Below are positions 53,823 through 62,401 of a stretch of 64,000 bases of DNA, piece after piece. The stretch lies in contig NZ_LT670818.1 in NCBI RefSeq assembly GCF_900129505.1, positions 496,001 through 560,000 of the forward strand. Reading direction: 5' to 3'. Position 1 is the stretch's first letter; every line of letters begins with the position of its first letter. A program made the translations under genes and the position numbers. This DNA is from Bradyrhizobium erythrophlei. Its GTDB lineage: Bacteria; Pseudomonadota; Alphaproteobacteria; Rhizobiales; Xanthobacteraceae. The notes beneath the pieces are model-generated. The model had not been told where the DNA came from. It saw only the letters and a program-made list of their open reading frames with translations, and made no database searches.

Positions 53823-54752
53823 TCACTTGTTCAAAAAATTCAGCGGCAGGCCGGGCCGCGCCCAGTCCATCGCGATCAGTTCGCCCTTGCCGGACAGCGT
53901 GATGTAGGCGGTCTTCAGTTCCGGTCCGCCGAAGGCGATGTTGGTGGTGACGCGGTCGCCGGTCGGCACCTGCTCCACCAGCGTGCCGTCGGGCGCGATC
54001 ACGGAAATGCAGCCCGAGATCAGGGTCGCCACGCAGACGTTGCCATCAGCCTCCACCGCCAGCGAATCGAACATCTGGTAACCGCCGAGCCCCACGATCG
54101 GCTTGCCGCGCTCGCCGCGATAGATCACGTCGCGCGGCCTGACTTCACCGGGCGCCGACAGGTCGAACGCCCACAGCCGCGCCGTCGGCGTCTCCGCCAC
54201 ATAGACCGTGTTCTCGTCCGGCGACAGCCCGATGCCGTTGGCCGGCAGCATGCCGAAGCTGCCTTCGACGGTCTCCTTCATGCCGGGCTTGATGTAGTAG
54301 AACGCGCCGACATCCATGTCGCGGGGGCGGCGCTTGCCGAGATCGGTGAACCATAGCCCGCCGTGCCTGTCGAACACCAGGTCGTTCGGTCCCTTCAGCG
54401 GATGCTCGCCACACTTGTCGGCCACGGTTTCGATCCCGCCGGTCGAAAGGTCGACGCGCTGGATCGAGCCGCCGATATATTCATGGGGCGCCGGCGCGCC
54501 CGGCATCATGGTGCCGCGCGAGGCGACCCAGCCGAAGCCGCCATTGTTGCAGACATACATCTTGCCGTCGGGCCCGAGTGCTGCGCCATTGGGGCCGCCG
54601 GGAATCTGCGCCACCACTTCCTTGCGCCCGTCGGGCCACACCCGGGTCAGCCGCTGGCCGCGAATTTCGACCAGCACCACCGAGCCGTCCGGCATCACCA
54701 CCGGCCCTTCCGGAAATTCGAGGTCGGTGGCGAGTACGCGGACATTGGGCAT
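53823..54752 (-). CDS. SMP-30/gluconolactonase family protein
   Basis: The product has 309 residues, a six-bladed propeller. Recurrent motifs are LEFPEGPVVMPDGSVVLVEI, NGAALGPDGKMYVCNNGGFG, GPNDLVFDRHGGLWFTDLGK and ANGIGLSPDENTVYVAETPT. Metal-site Glu, Asn and Asp residues are in place. It would hydrolyse a sugar lactone or related ester. The ATG at 54752 follows GGGAGGATCCG. Confidence 0.92.
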   Translation of the reverse strand: MPNVRVLATDLEFPEGPVVMPDGSVVLVEIRGQRLTRVWPDGRKEVVAQIPGGPNGAALGPDGKMYVCNNGGFGWVASRGTMMPGAPAPHEYIGGSIQRVDLSTGGIETVADKCGEHPLKGPNDLVFDRHGGLWFTDLGKRRPRDMDVGAFYYIKPGMKETVEGSFGMLPANGIGLSPDENTVYVAETPTARLWAFDLSAPGEVRPRDVIYRGERGKPIVGLGGYQMFDSLAVEADGNVCVATLISGCISVIAPDGTLVEQVPTGDRVTTNIAFGGPELKTAYITLSGKGELIAMDWARPGLPLNFLNK

Positions 54753-54905
54753 CGGATCCTCCCGGCTTTTTCTTAAAGGCGAGGCGGATTTCAGGCTCAT
54801 TCCGCACGCGCAACGATTTCGTTGCGCCGTGTTATGGCAAAGTCGATATCGCTTGCCAAGCAATCACGGGGCTTCTGACGGCGCAGGGCAGCCCCGCGCG
54901 GGGGA

Positions 54906-55739
54906 TTACTCCCTGACCGGCACCCAGATCTCGAGCCCGCCATTGCCCGTGAGCGGATCGAAATTCTCGTCGTAGCGCTCGAAGCTCGGCGCATCCGCGG
55001 CCTTCAGGCCAGAGGCCGGCAGCCAGTGATTCCAGATCGTGTTGACGGTGCGGCGAATGGTCGAGATGTGGTCGGCATGGGTGAAAACCGCATACCGCTG
55101 TTCGGGAATCCTCACCTTGGCAAATTCGCGCGGCAGGTCGGAAAAATCACGCACTTCGACGCCGGCGATGTAGTCGAAATTGCCGGCGTCGTCGCCGTTG
55201 CAGCAGACGCCGTAAGCCACCTTCCCGATCCGTCCGGGAATGTCGTCCATCGCCTGATGAAAGCGCCGCCACTGGCCGGGAATGCCGGCGCCGCTCTCGT
55301 GATTGTAGCGCTCGCCGAGACCGGCGACCAGCAAAGGCGTGCTGGTTTCAAAACGCGGCGGCTGGAGATTATCGGTAAGGGTTGAATCCATCTGGATCGG
55401 CTCCTGAAGTTTGAGGTGGTCGAGGTGCGCCGAGGCGCGGACCACTTCGGGCGTGAGCCCAAAATGGTCGCGGAACGCGCGGGTGAATGCTTCGTGAGAG
55501 CCATAGTCCGCATCCAGCGCCAGCGTGAGGATATCGGGCGCGCCAGCGGCCAGCGCCCGGGCCGCCTCGCTGAGGCGGCGGGCGCGTACATAGCGCATCA
55601 CCGACAGCCCGGTTGCGGCGGCAAACGCCCGGACCATGTGAAAGCGCGAGACGCCGGCGACGCCTGCGATCTCGTCCAGCGTCAGCGCACCGGCAAGATG
55701 GCTTTCGATGAACCAGAGCGCCTTCTGGGCAGGATTCAT
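54906..55739 (-). CDS. AraC-family regulator with GyrI-like effector domain
   Basis: The product has 277 residues. The N-terminal AraC double HTH is LTLDEIAGVAGVSRFHMVRA, FAAATGLSVMRYVRARRLSE and LALDADYGSHEAFTRAFRDH. The C-terminal GyrI/BmrR-like ligand domain has LLVAGLGERYNHESGAGIPG, YGVCCNGDDAGNFDYIAGVE and RYAVFTHADHISTIRRTVNT. This Rob-type layout senses a small molecule. A start within 50 codons upstream is possible, but the helix with QKALWFIESHL marks the usual beginning. Confidence 0.9.
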   Translation of the reverse strand: MNPAQKALWFIESHLAGALTLDEIAGVAGVSRFHMVRAFAAATGLSVMRYVRARRLSEAARALAAGAPDILTLALDADYGSHEAFTRAFRDHFGLTPEVVRASAHLDHLKLQEPIQMDSTLTDNLQPPRFETSTPLLVAGLGERYNHESGAGIPGQWRRFHQAMDDIPGRIGKVAYGVCCNGDDAGNFDYIAGVEVRDFSDLPREFAKVRIPEQRYAVFTHADHISTIRRTVNTIWNHWLPASGLKAADAPSFERYDENFDPLTGNGGLEIWVPVRE

Positions 55740-55957
55740 GGACGACGAGCCCTCGTTCGAAGCCCTGCAATCATGATCGCCTCGCGCGCACCGCGCTTGA
55801 CAGTCCTTGCTCTCGTTCGCATCTTGGCGAACCGTTTCGCGTCGTCGCGGAACCGTTCGCATGTTGGCGAGCCGCTCGCATATCTGCAAAAACGTCTCGG
55901 CTTTCGAAATGAAACCGCCAGATGCCTTGGCGGCCAGCGACGTTCACTCACGTCGAT

Positions 55958-56341
55958 TTATTTTGTACCATCTTTGGCTGCCGCCGGCGCATCCTTCGCC
56001 ACGGCCGGCGGTTCGGCTTTTTTCTTCTGCTCCTCGGCCGCCTTCTTCTGCGAAGCCTGCAGATCGTCGACGGTCTTCTGCAAGGAGGCGACGGTAGCCT
56101 TCAGCGCCTCGATCTGCGCCTTGGCCGCGTCGAGCTTCTGCTGATGCTCGCCGGCGAGTTTCGTTACCGTCTTCTGCAGGAAATCGACGTTGCTCTGCAG
56201 GCAGCTGGTGCGCCGCTCCATGGTCTTTTCGACGGTGCAGATCTCGATGCCGGGAACGTCCTGCGCGCCTACGCGACCGCCGGCAAGCCAGCACGGCGCT
56301 ACAACCATCGACGCGACGAGAGCGATCCGGCCGATCATCAA
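55958..56341 (-). CDS. Exported coiled-coil protein
   Basis: The product has 127 residues. A signal peptide (to about GAQ, residue 27) precedes two Cys (EICTVEKTMERRTSCLQSNV), then a long coiled coil (FLQKTVTKLAGEHQQKLDAA, KAQIEALKATVASLQKTVDD) and a Lys/Ala-rich tail. It is probably periplasmic; the Cys pair may form a disulfide within or between chains. Function unknown. Two adjacent ATGs serve as start. Confidence 0.75.
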   Translation of the reverse strand: MMIGRIALVASMVVAPCWLAGGRVGAQDVPGIEICTVEKTMERRTSCLQSNVDFLQKTVTKLAGEHQQKLDAAKAQIEALKATVASLQKTVDDLQASQKKAAEEQKKKAEPPAVAKDAPAAAKDGTK

Positions 56342-56530
56342 AATCCCCGTTCATGGTAATGCGCGCACGGTCAATTTGTTGCGAGCCAGCGGTGAGACGT
56401 CCAAGATATCACACCGAAACCTCATTCGCGCGTTGAGCTTTTGCGGTGGGAACCCCAGTTATGGGTGTAAGACGGGGCGCAAGGGGTGGAGCGCAAGAAG
56501 GTGCTTGCGCGTCTTACGGAGATTAGCGGC

Positions 56531-56755
56531 ATGGCAACGCGCGAACGACGATTGGCTGAATTCAATGGCGAGGGGCAACCGCCGCCGGATCAGCCGGTCC
56601 AGGTGTTATGCGAGGACCATAGCGGCACCTACCAATTGCCGTTTGCTTGCCGCTTTGTCGATGGCGAATGGCGCAACAACGAATCCGGCGGCACCGTCGA
56701 GGCGACCGTTGTCGGCTGGCGCCTGCGGCGCGACGCTGATCTCAAGAGGCCTTGA
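56531..56755 (+). CDS. Small hypothetical protein
   Basis: The product has 74 residues: TRERRLAEFNGEGQPPPDQP, VQVLCEDHSGTYQLPFACRF and EATVVGWRLRRDADLKR. It is soluble, with two Cys, and seems to have a beta-rich middle. The ATG at 56531 has GGAG nine bases upstream; a GTG 45 bases earlier is the alternative. Similar proteins are common in this group, but I cannot name the family. Confidence 0.6.
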   Translation: MATRERRLAEFNGEGQPPPDQPVQVLCEDHSGTYQLPFACRFVDGEWRNNESGGTVEATVVGWRLRRDADLKRP

Positions 56756-57061
56756 TTCAAGAGACCACCTTGATTGAAGAGGTCTGGGATTGAAGTGGTC
56801 TGGCCGCCAGGACAGGCCGGAACCGGCGCCGGTTGTGCCAAAATGCAACGGGAACCGGCGAAATTTTAAGGTTCGGAACGCGGCCGGAACGAACCGCGTC
56901 CGAATCAGCGGCCGGGCTCCGTACTCGCCTGTTCACGGCTAGATATCGGCACTACCCCGATACGCCGCGCTACATCCAGAACCACCGCGATCGGCCGCAG
57001 CCAGCAGCCAACCACAAAGGTTAATTCCTCCGGGGAGGACATTGGTTACTTCCAGGGCGCG
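56756..57061. other. Gap with short tandem repeats
   Basis: At 56751-56803 a unit like CTTGATTCAAGAGACCAC recurs imperfectly (CTTGATTGAAGAGGTCTGG, GATTGAAGTGGTCTGG). The rest shows nothing. Confidence 0.4.
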
Positions 57062-57445
57062 TTACTTCCAGGGCGTCACTGGCGGCACGTTGTCGGTGGC
57101 CGGCGGCATGTCGACGGTCTTGAAGTCCGCCGGGCTGACGATTTCGAGGTACTCCATGTCGGGGGAGTAATCGAACAGGTAGTGCACGATGCCCGGCCGC
57201 TGATGCACGACGTCGCCGGCCTGCACCAGGGTCGGCTTGTCTTCGTACATGAAGCGGGCCCAGCCCTTGGTCATGATCACGATCTGGAAGTCGCATTCAT
57301 GCTTGTGCCAGCCGGTGCCGTCTTCCGGCGGCATGTCGGGATTGGCCTTGACGAGATGGCAGATCACCTGGCCGCCGGTGGCGCCCGCGATGCCGAGATC
57401 GCGATACAAGAAGAAGTCGCGCAGCCCCCTCCCTTGCTCACTCAT
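57062..57445 (-). CDS. Cupin-domain protein
   Basis: The product has 127 residues, one cupin barrel: RDFFLYRDLGIAGATGGQVI, TGWHKHECDFQIVIMTKGWA (metal motif with His-x-His-x4-Gln instead of the usual Glu spacing), VQAGDVVHQRPGIVHYLFDY (second His motif). The metal site looks intact. It overlaps the end of the bicupin gene by eight bases, so the two are coupled. The reaction is unknown. Confidence 0.87.
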   Translation of the reverse strand: MSEQGRGLRDFFLYRDLGIAGATGGQVICHLVKANPDMPPEDGTGWHKHECDFQIVIMTKGWARFMYEDKPTLVQAGDVVHQRPGIVHYLFDYSPDMEYLEIVSPADFKTVDMPPATDNVPPVTPWK

Positions 57446-58580
57446 ACAGATACCCGACCGGCTTTCCTTCGGTACGCAGCGGGCGAATGTCTTTCCGCAT
57501 AATGATCTGACCGGCAAGGCCGTCAATTTCGTCGCGCTGCGTCGGCGTCCAACTGCGCAGGTTCTCCATGCCTTTGAGCAAGCCCAGCCGCAGGACCTGG
57601 GTATTTTCGCCTACCCCGATGAGATTGATCGCGTTCTTGCCCGCCGTAACCGTATCGCCGGTCGCAAGTTCAAAATTCTCACCCGCGCTATTCTCGAATT
57701 CGGCCGTGCCGCGAATGACGCGATAGATCACAACCTCGCCTTTCTCGAGAAAGCCGGTATCCGCCGCTGCCGATGTGCTCTTCGGCAACAGCGACTGGCC
57801 ACTGGGGTCGGTTGCGATGATGTGTCCGGTTGTCAGACGACCGCTCGGAATCTCGATTCCCATATCGCGCACATAGACAGGCCCGGCAGCCTTGATGGGT
57901 GCACCGGCCGCCAGCGGCTTGTAGAGCGCTTGCAGCTCCAGCGGATCCTGCAGCCAAAAGCCGGCATCCGATGGGCGATCGTGCAGCGGGTGGCTCCAGG
58001 CCACTCGCGGCGTTTCCGCCTCGTCGATCTGATCCGGACCGACCACCGTCGGGTTGGGGAAGGTCGTCGGATCGGTAATGAAGGCTTCGAGAAACTTGCC
58101 GGAATAGCCCATGGCAATCGGATCCGGCGCCACCGACTGCGGCGTTTTCAAATTCTCTTCGGTTGATAACCCCGACCAGGTGTAGAACAGCTGGCGATGA
58201 ACGATCGCGCTCTGCAGCATCACCGCGCCAGGGCCGACAGAATAGAACCTTCCATCGTAATCGAAGGTGAACATGCCCGACGTCACCAGCACGAGCTGGT
58301 AACCGCCCGGTGGAAGGTGAAGATGGAAATCGGTGGGGCCGGTATCGGCGCGGTAAATCGGCAGATTTGTCGAAACCTCGTGGAGCAGGAAGGTCTCGTT
58401 GTTGGCATGAAAGCCTTCGTTGACGCGGTTGTAGAGCGCCTGCGGGCGATAAGTCGCCTCGTATGAAGCATCCCGATCGCGATCGATCGCCACGAAATTC
58501 TTGTTATTCAGGCGGAGGGGATCCCCGTTCGGGCGAGTAAGGCCAGGCCATTTGAGATCGACCGCGGCATGCATATTCAT
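57438..58580 (-). CDS. Bicupin-like protein
   Basis: The product has 380 residues. Two beta-barrel regions are suggested: DFHLHLPPGGYQLVLVTSGM, then FTFDYDGRFYSVGPGAVMLQ near residue 90-130, and EKGEVVIYRVIRGTAEFENS, then FELATGDTVTAGKNAINLIG near 290-330. The usual double-His metal motifs are weak or missing in both, so binding rather than catalysis is possible. I chose the ATG at 58580 because GGAGGGTGTC precedes it. A degenerate cupin leader frame ends overlapping this ATG. Confidence 0.75.
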   Translation of the reverse strand: MNMHAAVDLKWPGLTRPNGDPLRLNNKNFVAIDRDRDASYEATYRPQALYNRVNEGFHANNETFLLHEVSTNLPIYRADTGPTDFHLHLPPGGYQLVLVTSGMFTFDYDGRFYSVGPGAVMLQSAIVHRQLFYTWSGLSTEENLKTPQSVAPDPIAMGYSGKFLEAFITDPTTFPNPTVVGPDQIDEAETPRVAWSHPLHDRPSDAGFWLQDPLELQALYKPLAAGAPIKAAGPVYVRDMGIEIPSGRLTTGHIIATDPSGQSLLPKSTSAAADTGFLEKGEVVIYRVIRGTAEFENSAGENFELATGDTVTAGKNAINLIGVGENTQVLRLGLLKGMENLRSWTPTQRDEIDGLAGQIIMRKDIRPLRTEGKPVGYLYE

Positions 58581-58717
58581 GACACCCTCCATCCGAGTAC
58601 TTCAAACGGGATCCCGAGATCGCGATGCCGGAAAGAAGTCGCGCAGACCCCCTCCCGTGAATTCGGTATCGTCCGGTTTGACCTGTGAAATTTGTCGGCG
58701 ACAGCGTCCTCATTCAT
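58577..58717 (-). pseudogene. Degenerate cupin N-terminus, possible leader peptide
   Basis: A good ribosome site (GCGGAGGCCCAC) precedes an ATG opening a 46-codon frame (MNEDAVADKFHRSN). In a shifted frame the middle reads DTEFTGGGLRDFF, and back in the first frame RHRDLGI, matching RGLRDFFLYRDLGI of the cupin downstream. Two frameshifts have therefore destroyed a cupin. The frame's TGA overlaps the ATG of the bicupin gene, so it could still act in translational coupling. Confidence 0.6.
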
Positions 58718-59039
58718 GTGGGCCTCCGCTGGTCTTGATCCTGCTGTTGGCACAATGCCCGACCAATAATTTGGCAGCGCTTGGTCGCCTTGCTGTGAGC
58801 TTGGGTGTGCCATGCGAAAATCAAGCCAGCCGCGCTGCAGTGCGGCGAACCAGCCAGCCGCGACTTTAAAAGGCGCCGAAGCTGCTGGCGGCAGAACCGA
58901 ATTTGGGGTGGGCGAGAAGCGGCGCATCGCCGATGGCTAAGCGGTTCAGGCGCGTGCGGCCGTCCCAGATGGCACCAAGTTAAGCAAACGGTGCCCGCGG
59001 CTTGGGCCCTGCAAACAGGCAGCGGGCCGCGCGCGCTGC
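58718..59039. other. Gap, no gene seen
   Basis: Frames here have low-complexity, shadow-like composition. I see no promoter or hairpin that I would defend, although the promoter of the cupin operon should lie here. Confidence 0.4.
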
Positions 59040-59693
59040 CTAATATTCGACCTCAAGCTCCTCGATGTCGGCCGGCTCGGCCTTCGCCGCCTCGATCCAT
59101 TCCTGCATCTCCGGCAGCGCCATGATCATGGCGGCGTAGGTCTTCAGAAGGGGCTCCAGCTTGACGTCGTAGGTCATGAAGCGGGTCACGACCGGCGCAT
59201 ACATGGCGTCGGCCATCGAGCGTTCGCCGAACAGGAACGGCCCGCCCGATTTGGCGAGACACTCGCGCCAGATCGTGCACACCCGGTCGATATCGGCCTG
59301 CGCACGCGACCAGATCTTGAAGCCCGGGAAATGTCCCTTGAGGTTGACCGGCAGCGAGGCGCGAAGCGTCGTGAAGCCCGAATGGATTTCCCCGCAGATG
59401 GAGCGGCAATGCGCCCGCAATATGCGGTCCGCAGGCAACAAGCCGGCGTCCGGCATGACCTCGTTGAGATATTCTGCGATCGCCAGCGTGTCCCAGACGG
59501 TAGCACCCTCGTGCCGCAGGCACGGCACCAGGATCGATGACGACAACAGCAGGATTTCCGCCCGCGCCGAGGCGTCGTCCGGCGCGGTGATGACCTCGTC
59601 GAACGGAAGCCCCGAGAATTTGGTCAACAGCCAGCCGCGCAGCGACCAGGAGGAATAGTTCTTGCTGCTGATGGTCAGTGTCGCTTTCGCCAT
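59040..59693 (-). CDS. Glutathione S-transferase family protein
   Basis: The product has 217 residues. The N-terminal thioredoxin-like domain is LTISSKNYSSWSLRGWLLTK, then SSSILVPCLRHEGATVWDTL with the cis-Pro and ATVWDTLAIAEYLNE glutathione-site region (usual ES replaced by WD). The C-terminal helical domain has GGPFLFGERSMADAMYAPVV. The SSWSLR start is typical of a group often linked to maleylacetoacetate or stress. AGGGAAGAGCC precedes the ATG. Confidence 0.88.
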   Translation of the reverse strand: MAKATLTISSKNYSSWSLRGWLLTKFSGLPFDEVITAPDDASARAEILLLSSSILVPCLRHEGATVWDTLAIAEYLNEVMPDAGLLPADRILRAHCRSICGEIHSGFTTLRASLPVNLKGHFPGFKIWSRAQADIDRVCTIWRECLAKSGGPFLFGERSMADAMYAPVVTRFMTYDVKLEPLLKTYAAMIMALPEMQEWIEAAKAEPADIEELEVEY

Positions 59694-59866
59694 ATGGGCT
59701 CTTCCCTTTAACGCCAAACGCCCGTCCGGGCCCTCGTAGAGTGCCTATTGTTTATGCTTCAACGCATTTTCACCAGCTTTAACAGCAAGCGACGTGCCAG
59801 TTTACGAGGCGTTTGACTCCGCTTTGGCTTCGATATTGCATAGCAACGGGCAGGGGCGGAATCCGG

Positions 59867-61090
59867 ATGATGTCGATGTTATATCAAGCCTATCAGAACC
59901 ACATGGACCTGACGGCACCGTGGCGGAATGGGGCTTCGCATGCGCTGAAATACCTCAACCTGGTCCCGCAAGGCGTCTCCGACAGACTGGTCGGCCGGCT
60001 CGCTGCCGCGCTGGAGCTGATCTCGCGCACCTCGCTCACCTATACGCGGCCGCCTTACGGCATCGACAAGATTCTGGTCGGCAACCAGGAACTGGGGGTG
60101 ACCGAAGAGGTCGTCTATTCGACGCCATTCGGTTCGCTGCTGCATTTCAAGAAGGAGAATTCGCCGGAGCAGCCGCGGATGCTGCTGGTGGCGCCGATGT
60201 CCGGTCATTTCGCCACGCTGTTGCGCGGCACCGTGAAGACGCTGCTGCAGGACCACGACGTCTACATCACCGACTGGCATAACCCGCGCGAGATTCCGCT
60301 CGGCGCCGGCCGGTTCGGTCTGGAGGATTACACCGATCATCTGATCGCCTTCCTGAACCAGCTCGGCCCGCGCGCGCACATGGTGGCGATCTGCCAGCCG
60401 TCGGTGTCGGCGCTCGCGGCAGCCGCCGTCATGTCGGAGAACGATCATCCGGCCCGGCCGGCGACGCTGACCCTGATGGCGGGCCCGATCGACACCCGAA
60501 TCCAGCCGACCAAGGTCAACGAATTCGCCAAGAGCAAGCCGATCAAATGGTTCGAGGAGAACCTGATCAATTACGTGCCGTTTCAATGCAAGGGCGCGTT
60601 CAGGCAGGTCTATCCCGGCTTCGTGCAGCTCACCGCCTTCGTCTCGATGAATCTGGAGCGCCACATCAAGTCGCATATCGATCTCGCCGATCATCTCGCC
60701 AAGGGCGAGACCGAGAAGGCGGAGATCATCAAGACCTTCTACGACGAATATTTCGCGGTGATGGACCTGCCGGCGGATTTTTACATCGAGACCGTGCGCG
60801 ACGTATTCCAGGAGCATCTGTTGCCGCAGGGCAAGCTGATGCATCGCGGCCGCCCGGTGAACCCCGCCGCGATCAAGCGCATGGGCCTGATGACGGTCGA
60901 AGGCGAAAAGGACGACATCTGCTCGATCGGCCAGACACTGGCCGCGCAGGACCTCTGCACCGGCGTACGCGCCTATCGCAAGGTGCACCACATGCAGGCG
61001 GGCGTCGGTCATTACGGCGTGTTCTCGGGCCGCCGCTGGAACAACGAGATCTATCCGCTGCTGCGCGACTTCGTGCACGTCAATTCGTGA
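59867..61090 (+). CDS. phaZ: Intracellular polyhydroxybutyrate depolymerase
   Basis: The product has 407 residues, normal for the intracellular PhaZ family. Landmarks are LYQAYQNHMDLTAPWRNGAS, RMLLVAPMSGHFATLLRGTV, VYITDWHNPREIPLGAGRFG and the nucleophile loop MVAICQPSVSALAA with Cys177, the residue that family knowledge assigns as nucleophile. The C-terminal part has GLMTVEGEKDDICSIGQT (Asp) and AGVGHYGVFSGRRW (His). It degrades stored PHB granules. Three nearby in-frame ATGs are possible starts. Confidence 0.95.
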   Translation: MMSMLYQAYQNHMDLTAPWRNGASHALKYLNLVPQGVSDRLVGRLAAALELISRTSLTYTRPPYGIDKILVGNQELGVTEEVVYSTPFGSLLHFKKENSPEQPRMLLVAPMSGHFATLLRGTVKTLLQDHDVYITDWHNPREIPLGAGRFGLEDYTDHLIAFLNQLGPRAHMVAICQPSVSALAAAAVMSENDHPARPATLTLMAGPIDTRIQPTKVNEFAKSKPIKWFEENLINYVPFQCKGAFRQVYPGFVQLTAFVSMNLERHIKSHIDLADHLAKGETEKAEIIKTFYDEYFAVMDLPADFYIETVRDVFQEHLLPQGKLMHRGRPVNPAAIKRMGLMTVEGEKDDICSIGQTLAAQDLCTGVRAYRKVHHMQAGVGHYGVFSGRRWNNEIYPLLRDFVHVNS

Positions 61091-61095
61091 GCCCT

Positions 61096-61203
61096 GTCAT
61101 TCCGGGGCGCGCGCAAAGCGCGCGAACCCGGAATCTCGAAGAAGCAAGCGCACATCATTTCGAGATTCCGGATCGGTCCGCTTCGCGAACCGTCCGGAAT
61201 GAC
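61096..61203. repeat. Palindromic repeat type A, copy 4
   Basis: GTCATTCCGGGGCGCGC and GAACCCGGAATCTCG face CGAGATTCCGGATCGG and ACCGTCCGGAATGAC. It begins five bases after the phaZ stop and could act as its transcript-end hairpin. Confidence 0.92.
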
Positions 61204-61255
61204 GCAGAAGCGCGCATGTAATACGAGCGGATCGCCGTTACCGAAACGACCCGCG

Positions 61256-62056
61256 TCACTTCACCCGGATCGGCGCGTCCTTCAATCCGTTGTCGTCGTA
61301 GACTTTGCGCAGCGTGCCGTTCGCAGTGGCCTCCGTCATGAACTTGGTCACGAACGCCAGCGCCAGCGGACGATTGAGCGGCACCGCCACCGCGGTAATG
61401 GCCTGCCTGAAGGTTTGGTCCAGCACCCGCGTTCCCGGAATCTTCGTCGCCATGGCGTTGAGCTGGTCGCGCGACAGCGCAAAGGCGTCGATCTCGCCGT
61501 TCTTGAGCAACGCGAAAATCTGGTCATAGGTCTGATAGCCGGTGACCCTGGCGTTCTTCAGATGCGCGATCGCGCCGCGCATGGTGGTGGTATTATTGAC
61601 GGCGGCTACCTTGACGCCGGGCTGATCCAGGGTCGCGAAATTCGTCGCCAATGAGCCAGCCTTGACGATGTAGGTCTCGTCGGACACGTTGTAAACGGGC
61701 CCGAACGACATCCGCGCCTCGCGCTCCCTGTCCTTCGGCAGGAAGCTGACGTCCCAGGCTCCCGTCGCCACGGCGTCGGCGATCTGCCCGGAATTCTGGT
61801 ACGCGACATACTCCACGGGCACGCCGAGTTGCGCCGCCATTTCCCTGCCGAGATCGACCGGCACGCCAGCATAACCGCCGGCCTCATTCCTGGTCGACCA
61901 GAACGCGCCGCCGGCTGGGCTGATCGCGATCGCCACGCGCAGCTTTCCGGTCGGCGCGATTTCGTCTTTCAGGGCATCGGCGCTCGCTGGAGCCGGCATC
62001 AAGGCCGAGGCAACCAGAACGAGACCGGCGAGGCGCGATAAATGTTGATTGAACAT
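61256..62056 (-). CDS. ABC transporter substrate-binding protein, family 3
   Basis: The product has 266 residues. A signal peptide (to about ASA, residue 26) is followed by KLRVAIAISPAGGAFWSTRN, GVPVDLGREMAAQLGVPVEY, ATGAWDVSFLPKDREREARM and the second lobe VAAVNNTTTMRGAIAHLKNA. This is the amino-acid/polar solute class of periplasmic binding proteins. No permease or ATPase is in the window beside it. The ligand is unknown. Confidence 0.92.
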   Translation of the reverse strand: MFNQHLSRLAGLVLVASALMPAPASADALKDEIAPTGKLRVAIAISPAGGAFWSTRNEAGGYAGVPVDLGREMAAQLGVPVEYVAYQNSGQIADAVATGAWDVSFLPKDREREARMSFGPVYNVSDETYIVKAGSLATNFATLDQPGVKVAAVNNTTTMRGAIAHLKNARVTGYQTYDQIFALLKNGEIDAFALSRDQLNAMATKIPGTRVLDQTFRQAITAVAVPLNRPLALAFVTKFMTEATANGTLRKVYDDNGLKDAPIRVK

Positions 62057-62206
62057 CGGATACTCCCTCTCCCTGGCTCGTTATTTCGATCGAGCCTTTG
62101 CCGGCCATTTTGATCGATTATGACAGGCGTCGAAACTCAAATTCCTGTTGGCGCCGGTCTTGCTGCCGGTACGCGCGGCTCGCATATGTGGGCTGCGCAT
62201 TGTGAC

Positions 62207-62249
62207 TGTCCAAAATTAATTGTCCAAATTTTAGTCGACGTTTGTCGAC
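62207..62249. promoter_or_regulatory. Candidate operator: direct repeat plus GTCGAC palindromes
   Basis: Two 14-base units, TGTCCAAAATTAAT and TGTCCAAATTTTAG, stand head to tail, followed by GTCGAC-GTTT-GTCGAC. The segment is AT-rich inside GC-rich DNA, in the divergent gap between two solute-binding-protein genes. The rest of 62057-62401 shows nothing else. Confidence 0.4.
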
Positions 62250-62401
62250 AGTTTCATCTTGTGGCGAGGATTGGCCTCATGTGAGCTTCGCCCCGACATG
62301 GATTTCGATTGCCCAAAGCCCGCACCCCCGTGCCTCGCCATGGCTTGCCGCGCCAGCGTTCGCGGATCGAAACATCGGATCAAGCCATCAGAAGGTAAGC
62401 C

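Noticed and set aside
59879..61078. A 399-codon minus-strand frame opposite phaZ
   Set aside because: Shadow of the depolymerase gene, with Arg/His/Ala-rich composition typical of antisense frames in GC-rich DNA.
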